The notes: generated by a model not told the origin, from the sequence alone. A DNA stretch of 64,000 bases from RDYZ01 sp964518905 (GCA_964518905.1 CAZFJL010000003.1:72726-136725), one strand, 5' to 3'. Positions 28,074-37,399 are shown, counted from the first letter of the stretch. Made by a program: numbers and translations.

Positions 28074-29192
28074 GTGCCACCCATTCGACGCTCCCGCCAT
28101 TACGGACACCTCACACGCCGCCAATTCCTAAACGCGGCTCTGGGCACTGCATCCGGCGTCGCCCTTTCCAGTTGTGGCTGGACGCTCGCCAATGTCCAAA
28201 CCACCGTCCGCACCGATCCAGGTCTGCTCTACATCTACACCTGGGCGGGCTACACCGACAACGCCCTACTCGATAGCTTTTATAAAGAAACCGGCGTCCG
28301 CGTGATCGCCGACGTCTATAGCTCGAATGAGGAAATGCTCGCCAAGCTTCAGGCCGGAGCCGGGGGAGCCTATAGCGTGATCTATCCCTCGGATTACATG
28401 CTGCAAAAGATGGTGCGGCTGAATATGGTTCAGGAGCTCGATCGCGCTCGCTTAGTGGGTCTCGATCGCCTGTTTAGCAAATTCAAAAGCCCGCTATACG
28501 ACCCGGACAATCAATACAGCCTGCCGCTCAGTTGGGGGACGACTGGGCTTGTGTATAACAAAAACGTGATTTCACCGGCTCCAAAGGATTGGGACTACCT
28601 TTGGGAGCATAAGGATCAGCTTTTTCGTCGGATGACGCTGCTCAATGACCCGCGCGAGGTGATCGGCGCGGCGATTAAATCCCTGGGGTATTCCTACAAC
28701 ACGACGAACCCGGATGAAATTCGCCAGGGGTATGAACGACTGGTCGAACTCAAACCGGCGATCGCCTCGTTTGAGTCGGATTCCTGGCGATCGCAAATCC
28801 TCACGGGCGATCTCAAAATCGCCATGTGTTACTCCGCCGACGCCAATGAAGTCGCGGAGGAAAATTCAGACCTGATCTATACGCTGCCTAGCAGTGGCTC
28901 TTCGATTTGGACAGACACGCTCGCCATCCCGCAAACGGCTCCCAACACCGATGCCGCCTATGCGTGGCTCAACTTCATGCTCGAACCCGAAATTGCGGCC
29001 AAGACTTGCGAGCGTTTAAGCTTTGCGACACCGAATAAAGCTGCGTTTCAAGTGTTGCCCCAAGAGGTGCAGGAAAATTCCAGCCTGTTCCCCTCGGAGG
29101 AAACCTTGGCACAGTCGGAAGGTTTGACGCCCATTCCGATCGAGATCGAAGAACTCTACGATCTCTACTGGACAAAACTCACGAGTTCGTAA
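28074..29192 (+). CDS. potD: Polyamine-binding protein PotD, Tat-type lipoprotein
   Basis: This is the extracytoplasmic ligand-binding protein of the transporter. The N-terminus has a twin-arginine motif (TRRQFL) followed by a hydrophobic stretch and a lipobox, ALSSCG, so it should be exported folded and lipid-anchored. The mature part starts GLLYIYTWAGYTDNALLDSFY and includes YDVIYPSDY-like (YSVIYPSDYMLQKM) and SLPLSWGTTGLVYN motifs typical of PotD/PotF. There is no in-frame ATG near the N-terminus. GTG 28074 gives a normal-length n-region, and TTG 28023 would add 17 residues, so the start is uncertain. It follows potA by 97 bp. Confidence 0.9.
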   Translation: MPPIRRSRHYGHLTRRQFLNAALGTASGVALSSCGWTLANVQTTVRTDPGLLYIYTWAGYTDNALLDSFYKETGVRVIADVYSSNEEMLAKLQAGAGGAYSVIYPSDYMLQKMVRLNMVQELDRARLVGLDRLFSKFKSPLYDPDNQYSLPLSWGTTGLVYNKNVISPAPKDWDYLWEHKDQLFRRMTLLNDPREVIGAAIKSLGYSYNTTNPDEIRQGYERLVELKPAIASFESDSWRSQILTGDLKIAMCYSADANEVAEENSDLIYTLPSSGSSIWTDTLAIPQTAPNTDAAYAWLNFMLEPEIAAKTCERLSFATPNKAAFQVLPQEVQENSSLFPSEETLAQSEGLTPIPIEIEELYDLYWTKLTSS

Positions 29193-29353
29193 GGTCTCGT
29201 TGTCTATTCTCGTTAACTGCTGTGGCGATCGCACGAGACTCAAATCAGACCACACTCGCCTGAAACTGTTATCCTGCAATCAGTTTTTCCGGTTTCTCGG
29301 TTCAATTTTTCGACTTAGACCTTTCCGGCTTACCCTTTTCGACTCGATCGCGT

Positions 29354-30253
29354 ATGGCTGTTTCCTCCCCGCCTCCTAGTTCCGATCTCCAGTCATCCGA
29401 ACCGCGCCAAATCTCGCGCTGGGTTGGCCCGCTTGCCCTACTCGGCCCGTCGGGTTTGTGGCTATTATTTCTCCTCGTCCTACCCGTATTGGTCATTTTC
29501 GAGCTGAGTCTCGTGCCCAATATTCGACCGGGCGATGTGGTCAACCCCTCGGATTTATCGAACTATTGGCTGGCCTTTAATGCGATCAACCTGAACGTCA
29601 TTGTGCGATCGGTCGGGTTAGCCGTCAGCACGACCCTGCTCTGTCTGGTGCTGGGTTTTCCCGTCGCCTACTGGATCGCGATCTTGGCTCCGGCAAAACG
29701 TCGAAATCTCCTGCTGCTCGGGTTTATTTTGCCCCTCTGGACGTCGTCGCTCCTCCGTACCTACGCCTGGATCACGATTCTGCGACCGACCGGCGTCCTC
29801 AACAGCGTCCTGGGCAGTATCGGCATCCCGCCCCTCGAAATCCTGAACACGACGATCGCCGTAACAATCGGCATGAGCTACAGCTTTTTGCCCTACATGG
29901 TGCTGATCCTCTACTCCTCGCTCGAAAAACTCGATACCAGCCTGCTCGAAGCCTCCGCCGACCTCGGAGCTGCCCCCCTACAAACCTTCTGGAAAGTCAC
30001 CGTACCCCAATCCCTGCCCGGAATTGCCGCCGGTTCATTGCTGGTCTTCATCTCCAGTCTGGGGGATTTCATCGACCCCGAACTGCTCGGCGGTGCGTCC
30101 AGCATGACCGCCGCGCGGTTAATTTATAACCAGTTCCTGGGGCAAACCCAGAACTGGGGCTTCGGGTCGGCATTGAGTATGATCTTGATTTTTGCGGTCA
30201 GTATTGCGATCGCCCTGCTGCTGAAATATGGCGATCGCAACGCGCATCGCTAA
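29354..30253 (+). CDS. potB: Polyamine ABC transporter permease PotB
   Basis: The 299-residue permease has six membrane spans, beginning LALLGPSGLWLLFLLVLPVLVIFEL. The cytoplasmic EAA loop, LLEASADLGAAPLQTFWKVTVPQSLPGI, docks on PotA. It matches PotB, one half of the membrane channel for spermidine/putrescine. The gene lies between potD and potC in the operon. The first ~20 residues are polar (Ser/Pro-rich), which is common in cyanobacterial members. ATG 29354 fits the usual length. Confidence 0.92.
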   Translation: MAVSSPPPSSDLQSSEPRQISRWVGPLALLGPSGLWLLFLLVLPVLVIFELSLVPNIRPGDVVNPSDLSNYWLAFNAINLNVIVRSVGLAVSTTLLCLVLGFPVAYWIAILAPAKRRNLLLLGFILPLWTSSLLRTYAWITILRPTGVLNSVLGSIGIPPLEILNTTIAVTIGMSYSFLPYMVLILYSSLEKLDTSLLEASADLGAAPLQTFWKVTVPQSLPGIAAGSLLVFISSLGDFIDPELLGGASSMTAARLIYNQFLGQTQNWGFGSALSMILIFAVSIAIALLLKYGDRNAHR

Positions 30254-30331
30254 ACCCGACCAGGACTAACCGGCAGAATCTCGCCCTTTCGGCTATCGGA
30301 TGCCCGTCTCTTCTCTTCCGGCCACGCACCC

Positions 30332-31222
30332 ATGACTCCACCCGATTCTCCTACCCCTTCCCTACCGTCGCCTCCCGAATCCGCTGCTGTTCCCGCCGAC
30401 CTTCTCCCTGACGAATCGATCGCTATGGCACGCCCCTTTAAGCTGAATTTATCCTGGCAGGCGATCTTTACGATCGTGATGTTCGCGTTCATGTACCTGC
30501 CGATCCTGGTGCTGACGGTCTACAGCCTCAACGAGTCGCCCTATAGCGCCAACTGGGAAGGTTTTACGCTAGAATGGTACGGGCGGTTGATGCAAGATCG
30601 GCGCGTGTTTTTTGCCCTGCGCAATAGCTTGACGGTCGCATCCTGTTCGGTTTTGATTTCAGCGGTATTGGGGACACTGATGGCGGTGGGTCTGGCGCGA
30701 TATCGCTTTCCGGGGAAACAGTTGTTTTTGGGTGTCTCGTACCTGCCGCTGATCGTGCCAGATATTGCGATCGCTGTGGCGACGTTGGTCTTTCTGGCGG
30801 CGGTGGGTTTTCCGCTCAGTTTATGGACGATCATCGCCGCTCATGTGGTCTTTTGTTTGGCCTATATCGCGATCGTGGTTTCGACCCGTCTAGCGGATCT
30901 CGATCAAAACCTCGAAGAAGCCGCGCTGGATCTCGGAGCGACACCCGTTCAAGCTTTCCTGCAAGTCCTGTTGCCGCAACTCACGCCGGGGATTATTTCC
31001 GGCTGTTTGCTCGCCTTCGTCCTGAGTATGGATGACTTTTTGATTGCGAGCTTTACGGCAGGAGCGGGCGCAACGACGCTACCGATGGAGATCTTTAGCC
31101 GCATTCGGACGGGTGTTCGTCCCGACATCAATGCCTTGAGCGTCATCCTGATTTCAGCCTCGGCACTGCTGGCGTTTGTGGCGGAATATTTGCGCTACAA
31201 GAGCGAAGCGAAGCCGCAATAG
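30332..31222 (+). CDS. potC: Polyamine ABC transporter permease PotC
   Basis: This 296-residue permease completes the channel with PotB. Its first ~45 residues are a polar Pro/Ser-rich extension, and the membrane part starts at AIFTIVMFAFMYLPILVLTVY. The EAA loop is LEEAALDLGATPVQAFLQVLLPQLTPGI, and MDDFLIASF after it is typical of PotC. An internal ATG (MARPFKLNL, near residue 32) is a possible shorter start. It is the last gene of the operon. Downstream comes a three-copy 12-bp repeat rather than a clear terminator. Confidence 0.92.
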   Translation: MTPPDSPTPSLPSPPESAAVPADLLPDESIAMARPFKLNLSWQAIFTIVMFAFMYLPILVLTVYSLNESPYSANWEGFTLEWYGRLMQDRRVFFALRNSLTVASCSVLISAVLGTLMAVGLARYRFPGKQLFLGVSYLPLIVPDIAIAVATLVFLAAVGFPLSLWTIIAAHVVFCLAYIAIVVSTRLADLDQNLEEAALDLGATPVQAFLQVLLPQLTPGIISGCLLAFVLSMDDFLIASFTAGAGATTLPMEIFSRIRTGVRPDINALSVILISASALLAFVAEYLRYKSEAKPQ

Positions 31223-31254
31223 TCCGATCGCGATCGGCTCGACCTGCATTGTGC

Positions 31255-31291
31255 GATCAGACCTGGGATCAGACCTGGGATCAGACTCTGG
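31255..31291. repeat. 12-bp tandem repeat after potC
   Basis: GATCAGACCTGG occurs twice in exact register (31255-31278), then GATCAGACTCTGG. It starts 32 bp after the potC stop codon. No terminator hairpin was seen in that position. Confidence 0.85.
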
Positions 31292-31472
31292 ATACATTCT
31301 GAAGTTTCCCGAAAAATAACTAGCATCGCGGTACTCTGTCTGGTATCGTCATTGTCTCGATTAGATTTTCGTACCTGACCTAACAGATGGCATTGCTGTA
31401 GCTCGTGAGACAGCATTGCCAAGGGTAAATCGCAAACGGACAACAGCATCGTTATCCGCTAACAGAATTTAC

Positions 31473-31536
31473 GGATTAAAGCGTAATTGCATTGCAGTGA
31501 TCATGACTAACGCGTGATCACTAAGACCTTTAATCC
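31473..31536. promoter_or_regulatory. Nested perfect inverted repeats upstream of DUF2949 gene
   Basis: An outer pair, GGATTAAAG (31473-31481) and CTTTAATCC (31528-31536), encloses an inner pair, AGTGATCA (31496-31503) and TGATCACT (31515-31522). All are perfect. The structure is symmetric enough to be an operator or an RNA hairpin in the leader, and it ends 90 bp before the start codon at 31627. No T-run follows, so a terminator is unlikely. The rest of the 404-bp spacer 31223-31626 holds only the 12-bp repeats. Confidence 0.6.
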
Positions 31537-31626
31537 TTATCTACATCCAGGTAATCGCGAGGACTGTTCGTCTTCGTAATTTTTTGTTCAACTTAATTTT
31601 TTTGAATCACATTTATCGTCAACTTT

Positions 31627-31824
31627 ATGAATCACACCGATAGCCAATATTCACGCCTCATCCAATTTCTACGGCAAGATCTCGAACTGTCGCCCGATTC
31701 GATCGCCGTCGCTCAACGTCACCACAAGCTCGATCGCGGCCCACTGCCGATGGTGTTGTTAAAATACGGCTTGATTGACCTCGATCAACTCGATTCCATC
31801 TACGACTGGCTAGAGCGAGCGTAG
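31627..31824 (+). CDS. DUF2949 family small protein
   Basis: This 65-residue protein matches the cyanobacterial DUF2949 pattern: LIQFLRQDLELSPDSIAVAQ, then LPMVLLKYGLIDLDQLDSIYDWL. It is a short, probably helical, soluble protein of unknown function found across cyanobacteria. The length is normal. The leader contains nested inverted repeats that may control it. It lies 65 bp upstream of trpF on the same strand, so co-transcription is possible, although no functional link is known. Confidence 0.85.
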   Translation: MNHTDSQYSRLIQFLRQDLELSPDSIAVAQRHHKLDRGPLPMVLLKYGLIDLDQLDSIYDWLERA

Positions 31825-31889
31825 ACGATTTTGTTCCAAACGCTGCCATCTCGCCAAGACGTCCACGCGACGATCACCCTCGCACCTCG

Positions 31890-32579
31890 ATGAGTGTATT
31901 AACCCCACAGCGCGTCAAAATTTGCGGGATTACGAACCCAGATCAGGGGCAAGCGATCGCCCGTAGCGGAGCTACAGCGCTGGGTTTTATCTGTGTTCCC
32001 GTTTCGCCGCGATTTATTACAGTTGATCGCATCGCCGAGATTACGACGGCAGTGCATCAGATCGAACCCGAATTGCAGCGATCGATCGACCACATTGGCG
32101 TCTTTGCGAATGCCGATATTGAGACTATTATCGCCACCGTTAAGGCCAGCGGCCTCACGGGCGTCCAACTGCATGGCGACGAAACGCCGGACGACTGCAA
32201 CGTTCTACGTGCAGCGCTGCCAGCCATTGAACTGATCAAAGCCTTTCGGATTCGCGATCGCGCCGATCTAACCTCGACCGCTCCCACAGGCTTGACCGCC
32301 TATACCAACGTCGTCGATACCCTGCTGCTCGATGCCTACCATCCCGACCAGCTCGGCGGCACGGGTCACACTCTCGACTGGGCAACCCTCGAAGCCTTCA
32401 CGCCCGATCGTCCCTGGTTTCTCGCGGGCGGCCTCAATCCCGACAATATCGGCGACGCGCTGACTCGACTGCATCCCACCGGCATTGATTTATCGAGCGG
32501 GGTTGAACGATCGCCAGGGGACAAAGATTTACACCAGGTCGATCGGCTTTTTCAGGTAATGCGCCGATCTACTGACTGA
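31890..32579 (+). CDS. trpF: Phosphoribosylanthranilate isomerase TrpF
   Basis: TrpF converts N-(5-phosphoribosyl)anthranilate to the carboxyphenylamino-deoxyribulose phosphate in tryptophan synthesis. The 229-residue TIM barrel starts VKICGITNPDQGQAIARSG with the catalytic Cys. It also has TGVQLHGDE, the catalytic-Asp strand LLLDAYHPDQLGGTGHTLDW, and the phosphate-binding FLAGGLNPDNIGDAL and GIDLSSGVERSPGDKD. The length is normal. It is stand-alone here, as is common in cyanobacteria, where trp genes are scattered. Confidence 0.96.
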   Translation: MSVLTPQRVKICGITNPDQGQAIARSGATALGFICVPVSPRFITVDRIAEITTAVHQIEPELQRSIDHIGVFANADIETIIATVKASGLTGVQLHGDETPDDCNVLRAALPAIELIKAFRIRDRADLTSTAPTGLTAYTNVVDTLLLDAYHPDQLGGTGHTLDWATLEAFTPDRPWFLAGGLNPDNIGDALTRLHPTGIDLSSGVERSPGDKDLHQVDRLFQVMRRSTD

Positions 32580-32676
32580 CAAACGATTTTAAGTTTGCGA
32601 CAACAGCCGTTAGACTAAATCCGAAGCTGAGAGCTGCCAGCTTTAAGACTCCTCCGCGCTGTCTGTTGTCCTGCCG

Positions 32677-33006
32677 ATGCAAAATACTCGTCTCAACCAG
32701 ATTTTCGATACAACAGCGAACCAAGTGCGACGCTGGTTACGCAACCCTTGGCGACGTATCTCACTATTCATTATCTCTTTGTTGCTGGGCTTCTTTGCGG
32801 GAACTGCGGTTTCCACCATTTCGGGGCAGGAAGCACGGCTCGATATTACGATCGGTGCTATCTTGCTGCTCGGCACAGAGGCCGTAACCAGGCTAGCGTA
32901 CTCGAAACGATCGATCGCCAAAACACTGTGGGTTGGATTGTTGAATGCATTTCGCTTAGGCTTTATTTACAGTATGTATGTAGAAGCGTTAAAGCTCGGG
33001 TCATAG
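32677..33006 (+). CDS. Ycf20-family (DUF565) membrane protein
   Basis: The 109-residue protein carries the DUF565/Ycf20 pattern: RLNQIFDTTANQVRRWLRNPWRRISL, two membrane spans (about 28-47 and 55-72), and the end AFRLGFIYSMYVEALKLGS. Ycf20 is encoded in some algal plastids and all plants. An Arabidopsis relative has been linked to non-photochemical quenching, but the bacterial function is unknown. The gene lies 97 bp after trpF and 52 bp before the glycerate kinase gene on the same strand. Confidence 0.9.
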   Translation: MQNTRLNQIFDTTANQVRRWLRNPWRRISLFIISLLLGFFAGTAVSTISGQEARLDITIGAILLLGTEAVTRLAYSKRSIAKTLWVGLLNAFRLGFIYSMYVEALKLGS

Positions 33007-33058
33007 GTCGGCAAGACGTATCATGCTCGAATTCGCGTGGTGAAGGAGATGGCGAGTT

Positions 33059-34153
33059 ATGCCGATTGGAACGACACAATTTTCAAACTTTCCGTATTAC
33101 GAACGACTCGATTTGCTGCTAGCGGCGAGCTGCGCCAATGGCTATATCAATCCAGCGAAACAATCTGAACTGGTGCGCTGCGAGTTGACCGAGCCACTGC
33201 GGGCTCATGCCTTTGGTATTTATGAGGGCAATATGGAGGTGGCCATCGCTCGCCGGACGGCTCTATTTAACCGATTTTCACAAGATGGTCGGCTATCCAA
33301 ATTCCCGCTTTATCACTACGATCAGACGCTATGTTTACGAACGTTATGGCGCTTTTGGCTGCCATTGGCGATCGATCTAGCCAACCTGCGAACCGAGACG
33401 GATCGCCCCATCGTCCAGGGTATTTTGGGTGGCCAGGGAACCGGAAAAACAACGCTGGCTCAAGCCCTGAGCTTATTACTGAATGAACTCGGCTTGGCGA
33501 CGATCGCACTCTCGATCGACGATCTCTACAAAACCCACGCCGAACGGGAACAACTCAAAGCGCAAGATCCACGCTTTATTCGCCGTGGCCCCCCTGGAAC
33601 CCACGATATCGCAACGGGTCTAGACCTGCTCGATCGCGTACAAGCGCAACAATTTCCCATCCACGTACCGCGTTTTGATAAGTCACTCCATGCCGGGGAT
33701 GGCGATCGCATTGAACCGATTCAGGTTGATCAAGCCGATATTGTCCTGTTTGAGGGCTGGTTTGTCGGGGTCGAGCCCGTGGATGCAGCGGTATTTGATC
33801 AGGCTCCCGAGCCGATCGTCACGGAAGCCGATCGGCAGTTTGCTCGCGACTGCAACACCAAGCTACGCGACTATCTGCCGCTCTGGGAACGTTGCGATCG
33901 GATCGCGGTACTCAACCCGGTGGACTATCACCTCAGTCAACAGTGGCGACTGCAAGCCGAGCATGACGCGATCGCCCTGGGCAAAGCCGGAATGAGCGAT
34001 GCGGAGATCGCCACCTTTGTCGAATATTTTTGGAAAGCACTGCATCCAGACCTGTTCATCGCGCCACTGGTAGAGCGATCGCACCTCGTCATCTCCATCG
34101 AGTCCGATCACAGCGTGGGCGATATTTATGGCAAGTTACCCTCGGTTTCATGA
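33059..34153 (+). CDS. glyK: D-glycerate 3-kinase (photorespiration)
   Basis: This 364-residue P-loop kinase phosphorylates D-glycerate to 3-phosphoglycerate, the last step of photorespiration. The P-loop is GILGGQGTGKTTLA (about residues 121-134). Downstream motifs include SIDDLYKTHAER, RRGPPGTHDIATG and VLFEGWFVG, all typical of the plant/cyanobacterial GLYK type. The N-terminal ~110 residues form the extra helical domain found in this type. It is the third gene of a possible trpF-ycf20-glyK run. Length and motifs are intact. Confidence 0.92.
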   Translation: MPIGTTQFSNFPYYERLDLLLAASCANGYINPAKQSELVRCELTEPLRAHAFGIYEGNMEVAIARRTALFNRFSQDGRLSKFPLYHYDQTLCLRTLWRFWLPLAIDLANLRTETDRPIVQGILGGQGTGKTTLAQALSLLLNELGLATIALSIDDLYKTHAEREQLKAQDPRFIRRGPPGTHDIATGLDLLDRVQAQQFPIHVPRFDKSLHAGDGDRIEPIQVDQADIVLFEGWFVGVEPVDAAVFDQAPEPIVTEADRQFARDCNTKLRDYLPLWERCDRIAVLNPVDYHLSQQWRLQAEHDAIALGKAGMSDAEIATFVEYFWKALHPDLFIAPLVERSHLVISIESDHSVGDIYGKLPSVS

Positions 34154-34391
34154 CGGCATTTAACCAAACCTGTCCCGACCCGTACTCGTCAAATCTTGCG
34201 CGTTTCTGTGAGTCGAAAGGCGTTTTTCTGTCTTTCTCAAATTCGGATCGCGTTAAGATCAAGCCAAAGAAAAGCCGATGCTATTGAAGCCAGATCACTT
34301 CTCTGATCTGATGTTGCCGTAGTGGAGACCTGCTTCGATGGCGTTCAGCTCGCAACACGTTTTTTTGATTTTTTGATTTCGAGATTGCATC

Positions 34392-34625
34392 ATGCAAGTC
34401 GATAAACCGAACCGTGAACCGTTATCAGAGGACGATCGCCAAGCGCTCGCCGATCTCCGTCGGCGAATTGAGCAGACGATCGCCTGCGGATCGATCTCGC
34501 TGAAAGAACACACTGCAATCTTGGCTCAAATGTACGCTGATGGCGTCGTGACGGATCGCGAGTGCGAGCTGTTTCGGCTCATGCAGGAAAAGATTTGGTG
34601 TGGTGATCTATATATCGAGCCGTAA
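34392..34625 (+). CDS. Small unknown protein
   Basis: The 77-residue product is predicted soluble and largely helical (EDDRQALADLRRRIEQTIAC and LKEHTAILAQMYADGVVTDRECELFRLMQEKI). The helix-turn-helix-like arrangement around GSISLKEHTAI could be a small binding domain, but I recognise no family. Base composition matches the neighbours. It stands alone, 238 bp after glyK, and converges with the unknown gene at 34657. Confidence 0.65.
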   Translation: MQVDKPNREPLSEDDRQALADLRRRIEQTIACGSISLKEHTAILAQMYADGVVTDRECELFRLMQEKIWCGDLYIEP

Positions 34626-34656
34626 AGACGCTCAAACCCGTGGGCGTATTTGCGCC

Positions 34657-35355
34657 CTAGCGACGATTGGCGATCGTCATGGCTTCCGGCGTGTTGAGCT
34701 TGATATAGCGAACCTTGCGTTCAAGCGCTCGTGTCCGCCGTAACTGGTCGCTGCGTAGGGCTGTTTCATCGTTATCAAATCCGGCGGCTTCAAGCTGACC
34801 GTTGAGCGGATTATAAAAGCTACGGACGCGAGCTTCGACGATCGTGGCAACCGGCTTCAGATTTCGCGCACGCACAGTTTTCAGGTGTTGGCCAAACGCG
34901 GGAAATGCGCCTCTTGCTTGAATAGATAGATCCGCCGCTGACAGATATTCCAGTGGGGATAGGCTGGGCTGCTCTTGGATAAAGATCGACAGCTCGCCTC
35001 GAATACGTTTTAGCTCCTGATCGTCGGCTAGATCTGGGCTAAGAGTTGTGTTTTGGCTACTAAACGTGCCGACGTTGTAATTGGAGTTGCCGGGATCGAT
35101 ATGTCCATACCAGGCAGAGGTGCGTATACCGTCGATCATTCGTGTACCCTCTGCCATACCGATCGCGATCGCCCCAGGTGCATCAGCCTGACCAAACCAG
35201 AAATCAGTAAAAGGTTCCGCCAGAGTGACAGGATTTGAGACATTTTGGGGACGCTGAGAGACGTCTGTCGCCGTTGGGATGACGGGCTCCCCCACAAGAA
35301 ACCGCGTAATTGTATGAAATAGCGTAAAAAAACTAACAGCGGTACTTAAACTCAT
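34657..35355 (-). CDS. Protein of unknown function, possibly membrane-anchored
   Basis: The 232-residue product has a weakly hydrophobic N-terminus (LSTAVSFFTLFHTITRFLVG) that could be a signal or anchor. A soluble domain with FTDFWFGQADAPGAIAIGMAEGTRM and a basic C-terminal region (RRTRALERKVRYIKLNTPEAM) follows. I recognise no domain. Coding looks real: the frame is long and alternatives on the other strand are short. It is transcribed alone, between two small genes. Confidence 0.65.
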   Translation of the reverse strand: MSLSTAVSFFTLFHTITRFLVGEPVIPTATDVSQRPQNVSNPVTLAEPFTDFWFGQADAPGAIAIGMAEGTRMIDGIRTSAWYGHIDPGNSNYNVGTFSSQNTTLSPDLADDQELKRIRGELSIFIQEQPSLSPLEYLSAADLSIQARGAFPAFGQHLKTVRARNLKPVATIVEARVRSFYNPLNGQLEAAGFDNDETALRSDQLRRTRALERKVRYIKLNTPEAMTIANRR

Positions 35356-35842
35356 TTTGATTATGTGTTGTAGATTGCGGTCAGACTGATGGGGTATACA
35401 GACAGGTGGTGTGATTCTTGAGCTGTGGCGATTGCTCGGGAATCATGAACAGTGAAGGAGAGACGAGATTATTTATTGAGCGATGTCGTTTTTTTGCAAC
35501 AGTTTGAAAGAAACTCTGTAAGCCAGATGGTTGAGTTGCTCAAACGCAAACATAAACAGCAATATCGTTACTGAATTGTTACTGACAGTTCAACTTTTTT
35601 GGGCTAAACAACTTGAGAAAACATAGTATCACAAGATACAAAAATGCTGATCCCCGAGAATTTCTCGAATTTTTCAGTCATGATAAACGCGATCTTCCTT
35701 TCCCTGCAATGACGGGGATCGCTAAAACGGCTTTTATTCGAGTAGAGCCTTACACTGCACGATGAATCAAAAAAACGTAAACTTTTACAACGTTGCCCAC
35801 ACAGCAACGAGTCGTACCTTCTGATCGCCGAGTTTAAAATTC
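35356..35842. other. 487-bp spacer without recognisable genes
   Basis: AT-rich relative to its surroundings. It holds the promoters for the divergent genes at 35355 and 35843. A short palindrome, CGAGAATTTCTCG, lies at about 35658-35670. No terminator, RNA gene or mobile-element end was recognised. Confidence 0.4.
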
Positions 35843-36097
35843 ATGTCTGAACTTCCTCTCTCTCCATCAGATTCAGATCCGGACACGATCGCAGAGACAG
35901 TCTCTCCCGCCTCCGATCCCGCCTCCGATCTCGCCTCCGATCCCAACCTGGAATCATCATCCGAACCAAAACCGAGTTACGTCAAACTGGCCATGCGTAA
36001 CATGGTGCGGAAGGGCGGTAAATCACTCTTTCACTTTGGCTTAACCACTGCCGGACTCCTGGGGATTCTGGTCGGCCTCGCTTATCTCACCCGCTAA
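35843..36097 (+). CDS. DUF3285 family small membrane protein
   Basis: The 84-residue protein ends with the DUF3285 core, PSYVKLAMRNMVRKGGKSLFHF, then one membrane span (GLTTAGLLGILVGLAYL). The family is confined to cyanobacteria and has no known function. The N-terminal 45 residues are low-complexity Ser/Asp/Pro. They include a 12-bp DNA repeat (35910-35945) encoding ASDP-ASDL-ASDP, so this tail is probably still changing length. It sits 34 bp before ybeY on the same strand. Confidence 0.85.
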   Translation: MSELPLSPSDSDPDTIAETVSPASDPASDLASDPNLESSSEPKPSYVKLAMRNMVRKGGKSLFHFGLTTAGLLGILVGLAYLTR

Positions 36098-36131
36098 CCG
36101 CCCCTTGTCTAGTCGCCCTAGATCAACAACG

Positions 36132-36668
36132 ATGTCTATCCCCCATCGATCAATTTCTTGTGAGATTGATGCTCTTGTCAGTCCGAATACTTGTGCGAGT
36201 GAATTAGCCACGAAGGGCAAACTGGATGCACCTGAAATCTGGGTGAATCGTTTACACCAGTGGCTGACGTTACTGGCGGATGAGTTGCCCTCGGCGATCG
36301 CCTACGAAGTCAGCTTGCAGTTCACCGATGATCAGGAAGTGCGTGAGCTTAATGCTGCCTATCGTCAACAGGATCGGTCTACTGATGTCCTGTCGTTTGC
36401 GGCGATCGATGCAGATTTGCCGCGATCGCCCGATCTCCCCTTTTGCCTGGGGGATATCATTATCTCAGTGGAGACCGCAGGCCGACAGGCCGCCGAGCGC
36501 AATCATACGCTGACCGAGGAGCTCGTCTGGTTAGCGGCTCATGGCCTACTTCACCTGTTGGGGTGGGATCATCCCGATGAAGCTAGTCTGCGCGACATGC
36601 TGGAGCAACAGGATCGGTTGCTCCAAGCGATCGGCTACTCCGTTCAGTACGACGAATCTGTTTCGTGA
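36132..36668 (+). CDS. ybeY: Endoribonuclease YbeY (16S rRNA maturation)
   Basis: YbeY is a zinc-dependent endoribonuclease for 16S rRNA 3'-end maturation and ribosome quality control. The metal site is HGLLHLLGWDH (three His). Upstream are VSLQFTDDQEVRELNAAYRQQDRSTDVLSFA and LGDIIISVETA, all standard. I chose ATG 36132 (MSIPHRS). A TTG at 36105 would add nine residues. The next gene encodes a diacylglycerol kinase family protein, an adjacency that is widely conserved in bacteria. Confidence 0.95.
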   Translation: MSIPHRSISCEIDALVSPNTCASELATKGKLDAPEIWVNRLHQWLTLLADELPSAIAYEVSLQFTDDQEVRELNAAYRQQDRSTDVLSFAAIDADLPRSPDLPFCLGDIIISVETAGRQAAERNHTLTEELVWLAAHGLLHLLGWDHPDEASLRDMLEQQDRLLQAIGYSVQYDESVS

Positions 36669-36819
36669 AATTACAGAGACATGATTTCTCCGTGATGCCT
36701 TGCTGCCGATCGAGCTTCGGTACGATGTGAGGCACTTCCCGAAGTCTGTCTAGTTCTGTCTAGTGCTGCAACGATCCCAAATTCTCACTCTCTTTTTGAC
36801 TCGACTTTAGAGGCTTTCT

Positions 36820-37314
36820 ATGCCGTCTTCGCAACCACCACCATCGTCCAGACCTCCAGGAATAGCGGATCGCGTGGTGCTGCCATTGCCCGAATTCACA
36901 GCGAAAACCGTACGATCGAGCCGATCGTCATGGAAAGTTGCCGCCAATATCTTCGTCAGTTTTCGCTATGCCTGGAGCGGTATCGCCTATTCGTTCCAGA
37001 CGCAGCGCAATTTTCGGATTCATGTGATTGCGGGACTGTGTACTCTGAGTGTCTGTCTCTGGCTGGGTCTGCCGAGTACGACGCTGGCGATCGTGACGTT
37101 AACGATCGGTGTAATTCTGGCGTTAGAGCTGCTGAATACGGCGATCGAAGCCGTGGTCGATCTGTGTGTCGGGCAGACCTATCATGATCTGGCCAAAATC
37201 GCGAAAGACTGCGCGGCGGGTGCGGTGTTAATCGCGGCGATCGCGGCGGTTGGTGTGGCCTGTACCCTGATTCTTCCGGCTTTACTTGATCGCCTATTCA
37301 CCCTGTGGACTTAG
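36820..37314 (+). CDS. dgkA: Diacylglycerol/undecaprenol kinase family protein
   Basis: The 164-residue membrane enzyme has a 40-residue Pro/Ser-rich N-terminal extension and then the DgkA core. RYAWSGIAYSFQTQRNFRIHVIAG carries the conserved Glu-less first segment, and LALELLNTAIEAVVDL the active-site region with Glu and Asn. Three membrane spans are visible. The family phosphorylates diacylglycerol or undecaprenol. It follows ybeY, as in many bacteria, with a 151-bp spacer that contains the doubled decamer TCTGTCTAGT. Confidence 0.9.
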   Translation: MPSSQPPPSSRPPGIADRVVLPLPEFTAKTVRSSRSSWKVAANIFVSFRYAWSGIAYSFQTQRNFRIHVIAGLCTLSVCLWLGLPSTTLAIVTLTIGVILALELLNTAIEAVVDLCVGQTYHDLAKIAKDCAAGAVLIAAIAAVGVACTLILPALLDRLFTLWT

Positions 37315-37399
37315 CCTCGGTGTAATCTCGACCTAACCTCGGCTCTGATTTCACGTCAAATTTCCTTCGACTCATCTACTAGGTCTCTTGGTGCATCCC

